A DNA stretch of 64,000 bases from Streptomyces venezuelae (lineage in GTDB: Bacteria; Actinomycetota; Actinomycetes; Streptomycetales; Streptomycetaceae). Each line of letters starts with the position of its first letter. Within the stretch, counting starts at the first letter, position 1. The position numbers and the translations under genes were made by a program. Of the stretch, positions 58,644 through 64,000 are shown piece after piece. The notes under the pieces are model-generated. The model was not told the origin of the DNA, made no database searches, and saw nothing but the letters and a program-made list of their open reading frames with translations. The DNA lies in the NCBI RefSeq assembly GCF_008642375.1, contig NZ_CP029194.1:4944501-5008500 (forward strand). The letters run 5' to 3'.

Positions 58644-59079
58644 CGTTGAGCCGGTTGAAGAGGTTGGTGATCGCGACCATCAGGACGATCGAGGCGAGCT
58701 GCTTCTCGTCGAAGTGATCGGCGGCGGCGTCCCAGACCGCGTCCGGCACGGCGTCCGAGACGTCCGCCAGCCGGGTCGCGGCCTCGGCGAGTGCGAGGGC
58801 CGCGCGCTCCTCGTCGGTGAAGTACGGCGCCTCGCGCCAGGCGGCGACGGCGAACAGCTTCTCGTCGCTCACCCCGGCCTTCCTGGCGTTCTTCGCGCCG
58901 ATGTCGACGCAGAAGCCGCAGCTGTTGATCTGGCTGGCCCGCAGGTGCACGAGCTCCAGGGTCGACTCCGGTACCCCGCCCTGCCGGGCGGCCTTCACCA
59001 GGTTCATGATCGCCGGGCCGGCGTCGGGCAGGACGTAGGCGGGGTTGGTCATGCGGGCCTTGGGCTGGTGCGTCGCCAT
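58609..59079 (-). CDS. Carboxymuconolactone decarboxylase/AhpD-like protein
   Basis: 156-residue CMD-family protein with the fold of AhpD peroxidase. LELVHLRASQINSCGFCVDIGAKNARKAGVSDEKL holds the CxxC pair (SCGFC). The His usually found three residues after the second Cys (C-x-x-x-H) is replaced by Gly (CVDIG), so standard AhpD proton relay looks impaired. GAGGAG is 10 bases before ATG 59079. Many such proteins in this family act in redox defence. Confidence 0.85.
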   Translation of the reverse strand: MATHQPKARMTNPAYVLPDAGPAIMNLVKAARQGGVPESTLELVHLRASQINSCGFCVDIGAKNARKAGVSDEKLFAVAAWREAPYFTDEERAALALAEAATRLADVSDAVPDAVWDAAADHFDEKQLASIVLMVAITNLFNRLNVTVRQPAGVGF

Positions 59080-59205
59080 GGTGATCGCTCCTCGGCGTCT
59101 CTCGTCGGTCGTTCGTTCGGGCGTTCGTTCGTCGCTTTCAGTGCATTGACGGAACGCGCGCCGAGGATGTGACACGACGGGAGAACTTTTCCCGAGAAAC
59201 TTTTC

Positions 59206-59255
59206 AGGCCTCCGCTCCAGGCCTCCGCTCCAGGCCTCTGCTCTAGGCCTCCGCG
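59206..59255. repeat. Tandem 13-bp repeats at the end of a GNAT gene
   Basis: About four copies of AGGCCTCCGCTCC run through the stop codon of the minus-strand GNAT gene (stop at 59243-59245). Copies 1 and 2 are identical; copy 3 has two changes (AGGCCTCTGCTCT). A slippage product; no function seen. Confidence 0.8.
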
Positions 59256-59983
59256 ATGAGGGCGGTCGCGACCGTGCGGAAGCCGAGCCGGCCGTAGAGC
59301 CGGGCCACGTCCTCGTCCGACGCCGACAGGAACACCACCTCCGCGCCCCGGGCACGGGCGTCCGCGACGAGCGCGGCCGTCACCGCGAGCCCCAGGCCGC
59401 GGCGGCGCGCCGCCGGCACGGTGCCGACGCCGACGACCTCGGTGACGGGCCCGACGGGCTGGTGCTGCCCGGCGGCGAGGGCGTCGCCGGCGCTGTCGAG
59501 GGCCGCCGCGAGCCGGGTCCGCCCGGCGGTGATCCGCTCGCCGACCCGCTCGGCGGTGCCGGGCTCCGGCGCCATGCCGAAAGCCGCGTACGGGGCGGCG
59601 ACGGCGGTCTCCAGGGCGGCGTCGCCGGCGTCGACCATCCGTACGGTGACCCCCTCGGGGGCCGGTACGGCGATCCCGTCGCCCTCCAGGACCATCAGCG
59701 GGTGCTCGTGGACGGTGAGTCCGCTCGCCTCCACGGCCGCCCGCAGGCCCGGCGTCGTCTCCGCGACCCACTCGAACGCCTCGGGGACGCCCAGCTCCCG
59801 CTGCCGGGCCCGAACGGCCTCCACGGCGGCGACCGGCACGTCGCCGGTGTGCCCGAGCGTGGGGCGGGCGTAGTACGGCCAGCCCTTTCCTTCCTGCACG
59901 AACAGGGTCAGGGGCCCGTGCGCCTCGGCGCGGGCGGAGGAACGGGGGACGGCGTCGTAGAACGTCTCGATTCGCTGCAGCAC
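59243..59983 (-). CDS. GNAT-family N-acetyltransferase (two-domain)
   Basis: 246-residue protein. The N-terminal half (YYARPTLGHTGDVPVAAVEAVRARQRELG) has little family signal. The C-terminal half is a GNAT domain: VTEVVGVGTVPAARRRGLGLAVTAALVADARARGAEVVFLSASDEDVARLYGRLGFRTV, with RRRGLG as the acetyl-CoA loop. The start is GTG 59983. It stands between the CMD gene and a divergent membrane-protein gene. Substrate unknown. Confidence 0.8.
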   Translation of the reverse strand: MLQRIETFYDAVPRSSARAEAHGPLTLFVQEGKGWPYYARPTLGHTGDVPVAAVEAVRARQRELGVPEAFEWVAETTPGLRAAVEASGLTVHEHPLMVLEGDGIAVPAPEGVTVRMVDAGDAALETAVAAPYAAFGMAPEPGTAERVGERITAGRTRLAAALDSAGDALAAGQHQPVGPVTEVVGVGTVPAARRRGLGLAVTAALVADARARGAEVVFLSASDEDVARLYGRLGFRTVATALIAEA

Positions 59984-60098
59984 CGGGCCACGGTAGAGGG
60001 CGGTGCGGGGGAGCGCAGGTGCTTTTCGGGCGGAGCGAACGGAACCAGGGATGGCATGATCCCGTCACTCAGTGCACAGGCGTGGACGAGGGGGAGCC

Positions 60099-60806
60099 AT
60101 GAGCCGTACGACGCACACATGTCCGGGCTGTGACCGTGAGGACCGGGTGCAGGCGGTGCCCGCCGTGTACCTCGCGGGCCGGGACGCGGTGACGAGCCGC
60201 GAGCGGGACCGGGACGGCGACATGCGGACCGTGACGCGGACGGTCACCACCGGACTCTCCGACGCGCTCGCGCCGGTGCCGCGGCCGCCGTCGTACGCGA
60301 TCGGCTGCCTCGGCGTCCTCGCGGTCCTCGTCTCGATCGGCACCTTCATCGGAGGCGTCCAGGCCGGGCACTGGTTCGAGGACCAGCCCGCGGAGGCGGG
60401 CGGCGACGGGGTACCGCGCGTGGGCGGTGTCTACCTCGTCCCGGAGGGCTCGACCACGCCGGACTACTCGCAGCCGCTGGGAACGGCCGGGTCCGCGCCC
60501 CCGCCCGACTTCGCGTTCCTCGGCTGGATCTCCGCGCTCGCACTGCTCGCCGCCGTCCTCGTGTTCGCCGTGTTGCTGCGGCGCCGGACGGCCTTCGCCC
60601 GGATCACGCGCCGCCGCCACCGCGCCGAGGAACTCTGGTCGCACGGCTGGTACTGCCACCGCTGCGGCACGGTCCACTTCGAGGACGTCCCCGGCGAGGA
60701 CCGCACCCCGCTCACGCTCCAGCGCTTCCGCGAGAAGGTCTGGGAGCACGGCGGCTACGGCGACCTGGCGGCGGAGCAGCGGGCGGTGGACGCGGCCCGC
60801 TCCTGA
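60099..60806 (+). CDS. Membrane protein with two zinc-ribbon-like motifs
   Basis: 235-residue protein. An N-terminal zinc-ribbon half (CPGCDRED) precedes a first transmembrane segment (IGCLGVLAVLVSIGTFIGG). An extracytoplasmic loop of ~60 residues follows, then a second segment (FLGWISALALLAAVLVFAVLL). A cytosolic tail ends with CHRCG and VHFEDVPG. The split CPGC and CHRC could form one Zn site across the fold. GGGGAG precedes ATG 60099. No family name is certain. Confidence 0.7.
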   Translation: MSRTTHTCPGCDREDRVQAVPAVYLAGRDAVTSRERDRDGDMRTVTRTVTTGLSDALAPVPRPPSYAIGCLGVLAVLVSIGTFIGGVQAGHWFEDQPAEAGGDGVPRVGGVYLVPEGSTTPDYSQPLGTAGSAPPPDFAFLGWISALALLAAVLVFAVLLRRRTAFARITRRRHRAEELWSHGWYCHRCGTVHFEDVPGEDRTPLTLQRFREKVWEHGGYGDLAAEQRAVDAARS

Positions 60807-60863
60807 CGGCCCGCTCGTGTCGCACCTCTCGGAAATCCACGCCGCACCCCCTACGGTGCCGCT

Positions 60864-61697
60864 ATGCGGATCTCGACCACGATCTTCCTGACCGACGAGA
60901 CCATCACCCCCGTGCGGCTCGCGCGCGAGCTGGAGGAGCGGGGCTTCGGCGGGCTCTACCTCCCCGAGCACACCCACATCCCCGTCGAGCGGACCACGCC
61001 CTACCCGGCGGGCGGCGAACTGCCCCGCGAGTACAGCCGCATACTGGATCCCTTCGTGGCGCTCGGGCAGGCCGCCGCCGTCACCGAGCGGCTCGGGCTC
61101 GGCACCGGAGTCACGCTGATCGCCGAGCACGACGCGATCGCCCTCGCCAAGCAGATCGCGACCCTCGACCACCTCTCCGGGGGCCGCTTCACCCTCGGTG
61201 TCGGCTATGGCTGGAACCGCGAGGAGGCCGCCGACCACGGCGTCGACTGGTCCACCCGCCGGGCGCTCACCCACGACCGGCTGGCCCTGATGCGGGCGCT
61301 GTGGGCGCCGGAACCCACGGCGTACGAAGGGGAGTTCGGCCGCTCCGTCCGTGCCTCGCAGGCCTGGCCCAAGCCGGCCCGCGGCGGCGCGCCGCGCATT
61401 CTGCTGGGCGGTGCGGCGGGCCCGAAGCTCTTCGCGCGGATCGCCGCGGAGGCGGACGGCTGGATGCCGATCGGCGGCCGGGGCCTGACGGCGTCGCTCC
61501 CGGTCCTGCGCGAGGCCTGGGAGGGCGCCGGCCGCGACCCGAAGACCCTCCGGCTCGTCCCGTACGCGGTCCTCCCGAGCCCCGGCAAGCTCGCGCACTA
61601 CGCGGAGCTGGGCTGCGAGGAGGTCGTGCTCCAGCTCCCGCCGGGCGACGAGAGGGAGGTCCTGGGGGTCCTGGACGAGTTCGCCCGGTACCTCTGA
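60864..61697 (+). CDS. LLM-class F420-dependent oxidoreductase (TIGR03619-type)
   Basis: 277-residue luciferase-like F420 enzyme. LYLPEHTHIPVERTTPYPAGGELPREYSRILDPFVALGQAAAVTERLGLGTGVTLIAEHDAIALAKQIATLDHLSGGRFTLGVGYGWNREEAADHG is the signature of the TIGR03619 family. The F420-binding residues likely lie in this block and in ILLGGAAGPK. ATG 60864. It stands ahead of the toxin-antitoxin pair and fbiC, which supplies the F420 chromophore. Substrate unknown. Confidence 0.88.
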   Translation: MRISTTIFLTDETITPVRLARELEERGFGGLYLPEHTHIPVERTTPYPAGGELPREYSRILDPFVALGQAAAVTERLGLGTGVTLIAEHDAIALAKQIATLDHLSGGRFTLGVGYGWNREEAADHGVDWSTRRALTHDRLALMRALWAPEPTAYEGEFGRSVRASQAWPKPARGGAPRILLGGAAGPKLFARIAAEADGWMPIGGRGLTASLPVLREAWEGAGRDPKTLRLVPYAVLPSPGKLAHYAELGCEEVVLQLPPGDEREVLGVLDEFARYL

Positions 61698-61705
61698 ACG
61701 ATTGA

Positions 61706-61725
61706 CTTCGGAATACGTTCCGAAG
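61706..61725. promoter_or_regulatory. Antitoxin operator
   Basis: CTTCGGAA-TACG-TTCCGAAG is a perfect 8-bp inverted repeat 12 bases before the antitoxin ATG. TTGACT (61702-61707), a -35-like hexamer, overlaps its left half. The setting is that of Phd-type autoregulated TA promoters. Confidence 0.75.
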
Positions 61726-61737
61726 TGCCGTCGGTTC

Positions 61738-62199
61738 ATGCTGACCCCGACTGTCTCCTTCTCCGAGCTCTCGAAGAACTCGAAGCGGGTCGCCGAGAGG
61801 CTCGACAGCGAGCACCGCCTGCTCGTCACCCGCCGCGACGGCCAGGACCTGTACCTCACCGCCGCCGGCTACGACCAGGACCGGGAGGAGACGGCCGACG
61901 TCGCGGCCCGTCTCCTCGCCGCGCTCCTCGTCGCCGACGACGGCGCGCGCGTCACAGGGCGTGCCCTGCCCGCGGTCTTCCCCTGGGTGCGACACCTGTC
62001 CGCCGAGGAGCTGCGGGAGTTCGTCGGGGACCTGGTGGACGCGACGCACGACGCGGCGCAGCTGGACGTCCACGCCACCCTCCACCGTACGACCGTGGAG
62101 TGGCGGGCGACGGCGCGCGTCCTCGCCGACCCGGGTCTCACGGCCCAGCTCACGCGGGCCCTCCCCGACGAGGACCACGGCGAGGTGACGGCTCCGTGA
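61738..62199 (+). CDS. Phd/YefM-type antitoxin-like protein
   Basis: 153-residue protein. VSFSELSKNSKRVAERLDSEHRLLVTRRDGQDLYLTA has the Phd/YefM fold: a strand-helix DNA-binding domain with the (F/S)-x-x-L-x-x-N motif. A C-terminal part of ~90 residues is longer than in most Phd proteins. ATG 61738 lacks a clear ribosome site and lies close behind a likely promoter/operator. The stop overlaps the toxin GTG (GTGA). It probably represses its own promoter. Confidence 0.8.
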   Translation: MLTPTVSFSELSKNSKRVAERLDSEHRLLVTRRDGQDLYLTAAGYDQDREETADVAARLLAALLVADDGARVTGRALPAVFPWVRHLSAEELREFVGDLVDATHDAAQLDVHATLHRTTVEWRATARVLADPGLTAQLTRALPDEDHGEVTAP

Positions 62200-62550
62200 C
62201 GCCGAAGCGCGGCGACGACGTCGCCCCGCCGCCGGTCGGGGCAGGAATGGCGCCTGCGCTTCGCGACGAACGAGGCCGCCAAGGGATGGGGCGAGCTCGC
62301 GGCCGAAGCCCCCGGCAACACCCGGCGATGCTTCGGAGCGCTGCGAGGCGACCCGCTCCGGCAGGATGACCCCGACCGGCAGCACAGGCTGCGTGGGCGC
62401 CTCGCCACCGCGGTGCTCGGCGGGCGGGCCTACCCGCGGTGGGAGTTCGAAGTGACGGCGGGAGGACGCGTCCGGTACCTCGTGGACGAGCCGCGCAGGA
62501 CGGTGCATTCGGTGTACGCAGCGCCCCGGCACCCCAAGGACACCGACTGA
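62196..62550 (+). pseudogene. Frameshifted RelE/YoeB-type toxin
   Basis: GTG 62196 opens a frame reading TPKRGDDVAPPPVG. At the GGGG run 62238-62241 the frame shifts. In the +1-shifted frame the sequence continues QEWRLRFATNEAAKGWGELA, with GNTRRCFGALRGDP, HRLRG and WEFEVTAGGRVRYLVD later, ending at TGA 62550. The joined protein would be 117 residues, typical of toxins paired with Phd-like antitoxins of this type. Removing one G restores the frame. The gene is therefore broken, or the base is a sequence error, or it slips. Confidence 0.75.
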
Positions 62551-62607
62551 CCGCCTTCCTACGGGGACCCGAACCCGCTCCGCTCCGCCCGCTCGTATGC
62601 TCGGTTC

Positions 62608-64000
62608 ATGACGGATCACCAGGCAGCACGTCCCACCGGGAACGCCATGCGTCGCGCGCTCAAGCGGGCCAGGGACGGGGTCGCGCTCGATGTCACCGAG
62701 GCCGCCGTGCTGTTGCGGGCGCGCGGGGAGGACCTGGCGGACCTCGTCGCGTCCGCCGGGCGGGTGCGGGACGCGGGTCTCGAAGCCGCGGGGCGGCCCG
62801 GGGTCATCACGTACTCGAAGAGCGTCTTCATACCCCTCACCCGGCTCTGCCGGGACAAGTGCCACTACTGCACCTTCGTCACCGTGCCCGGCAAGCTCCG
62901 CCGCGACGGGCACGGGATGTTCATGTCGCCGGACGAGGTCCTGGACATCGCCCGGCGCGGGGCCGGGATGGGCTGCAAGGAGGCCCTGATCACCCTCGGC
63001 GACAAGCCCGAGGACCGGTGGCCCGAGGCGCGCGAGTGGCTCGACGCGCACGGCTACGACGACACCCTCGCGTACGTCCGGGCCATGGCGATCCGCATCC
63101 TGGAGGAGACCGGGCTCCTCCCGCACCTCAACCCCGGCGTGATGTCCTGGACCGACTTCCAGCGCCTCAAGCCGGTCGCGCCGTCCATGGGCATGATGCT
63201 GGAGACCACCGCGACCCGGCTGTGGTCCGAGCCGGGCGGTCCCCACTACGGCTCTCCCGACAAGGAGCCCGCCGTCCGCCTGCGGGTCCTGGAGGACGCG
63301 GGCCGTTCCTCCGTGCCGTTCACGAGCGGACTGCTGCTCGGCATCGGCGAGACCGTCGAGGAGCGCGCCGAGTCCCTGTTCGCGCTGCGGCGCGTGGCGC
63401 GCGCGTACCACTCGATCCAGGAACTGATCATCCAGAACTTCCGCGCCAAGCCGGACACGGCCATGCGCGGCATGCCCGACGCCGAGCTGGACGACCTGGT
63501 CGCCACCGTCGCCGTCGCGCGGCTCATCATGGGCCCCTCCGCCTGCCTCCAGGCCCCTCCCAACCTGGTCGACTCCGAGTACGAGCGGCTCATCGCCGCC
63601 GGCATCGACGACTGGGGCGGCGTCTCCCCGATCACCATCGACCACGTCAACCCCGAGCGCCCCTGGCCGAGGATCGAGGAGCTGGCCGAGCGGTCCGCCG
63701 CCGCCGGCTTCGAGCTGCGCGAACGGCTCTGCGTCTACCCCGAGTTCGTCCAGCGCGGCGAGCCCTGGCTCGACCCCCGCCTCCTCCCGCACGTCCGCGC
63801 CCTCGCCGACCCCGAGACGGGGCTCGCCAACCCCGACGCGCCCGTGCGCGGCCTGCCCTGGCAGGAGCCCGACGAGGCCTTCACGGCCGCCGGCCGCACC
63901 GACCTGCACCGCACCATCGACACCACGGGCCGAACCCACGACCGGCGCGACGACTTCGACGAGGTGTACGGGGACTGGGAGGCGCTCCGCGAGGCCGCCG
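62608..64000 (+). CDS. fbiC: FbiC, 7,8-didemethyl-8-hydroxy-5-deazariboflavin synthase (partial)
   Basis: 464 codons of a larger protein that runs off the window. FbiC fuses CofG and CofH radical SAM halves and makes the F420 chromophore FO from tyrosine and a pyrimidine. The CofG half is complete in its core: YSKSVFIPLTRLCRDKCHYCTF has C81-x3-C85-x2-C88, and ALITLGDKPEDRWPEAREWLDAHGYDDTLAYV, LPHLNPGVMSW, MGMMLETTATRLW follow. ATG 62608 is the only good start. The CofH half should begin just past base 64000. It ties the F420 proteins of the window together. Confidence 0.93.
   Translation, partial: MTDHQAARPTGNAMRRALKRARDGVALDVTEAAVLLRARGEDLADLVASAGRVRDAGLEAAGRPGVITYSKSVFIPLTRLCRDKCHYCTFVTVPGKLRRDGHGMFMSPDEVLDIARRGAGMGCKEALITLGDKPEDRWPEAREWLDAHGYDDTLAYVRAMAIRILEETGLLPHLNPGVMSWTDFQRLKPVAPSMGMMLETTATRLWSEPGGPHYGSPDKEPAVRLRVLEDAGRSSVPFTSGLLLGIGETVEERAESLFALRRVARAYHSIQELIIQNFRAKPDTAMRGMPDAELDDLVATVAVARLIMGPSACLQAPPNLVDSEYERLIAAGIDDWGGVSPITIDHVNPERPWPRIEELAERSAAAGFELRERLCVYPEFVQRGEPWLDPRLLPHVRALADPETGLANPDAPVRGLPWQEPDEAFTAAGRTDLHRTIDTTGRTHDRRDDFDEVYGDWEALREAA

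Overview
This window is chromosomal DNA from a Streptomyces-like actinomycete. The evidence is the very high GC content, GTG starts, 4-base start/stop overlaps, an afsR-afsS pair, a futalosine-type menaquinone gene (mqnE) beside a UbiX-type gene, and a bifunctional F420 gene (fbiC) at the right end. I saw no rRNA, tRNA, CRISPR array, insertion sequence or phage gene.

Layout. (1) 0-14.1 kb is a cell-surface polysaccharide locus. Five overlapping plus-strand genes encode three GT2 glycosyltransferases, a flippase-like protein and a polysaccharide deacetylase. A minus-strand group encodes a GT-C-like membrane protein, a small membrane protein, a flavoprotein and a GH16 lipoprotein. A further plus-strand trio encodes an ATP-grasp ligase, an APH-like kinase and a FemAB/GNAT-type transferase. 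(2) 14.2-22.3 kb holds ubiX, an Lrp/AsnC regulator, mqnE, a DAACS symporter preceded by a Cys-rich leader peptide, a TetR regulator and an acyl-CoA synthetase. (3) 22.3-37.7 kb and 47.7-55.9 kb hold scattered acyl-CoA/steroid-like catabolic genes: two thiolase-like proteins, a DUF35 protein, an enoyl-CoA hydratase, an acyl-CoA dehydrogenase, FadD, two amidohydrolases, LLM oxidoreductases, an SDR and an ALDH. (4) Between these blocks lie a PQQ-repeat Ser/Thr kinase, a two-component system, a secreted metzincin-like protease with a coupled partner, and afsS/afsR. (5) 56-64 kb holds an APC permease, several GNAT and housekeeping-type genes, a toxin-antitoxin pair whose toxin is frameshifted, and fbiC running off the edge.

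How the genes fit together. Nine 15-bp sites matching CTGACG-N3-CGTCAG (three perfect, the rest with one or two mismatches) lie in front of the catabolic genes of block 3. One overlaps the start codon of the TetR gene at 27.9-28.5 kb. I infer one TetR regulon that joins these separate operons. F420 is a second theme: fbiC makes its chromophore, and a Ddn-like protein and three LLM proteins in the window are likely users.

Most distinctive observations: the dispersed TetR regulon; a probably leaderless Cys-codon leader peptide ahead of a cystine-type symporter; the protease/OB-fold-like secreted pair; a toxin broken within a GGGG run; and a long nested inverted-repeat element at 52.3-52.6 kb.
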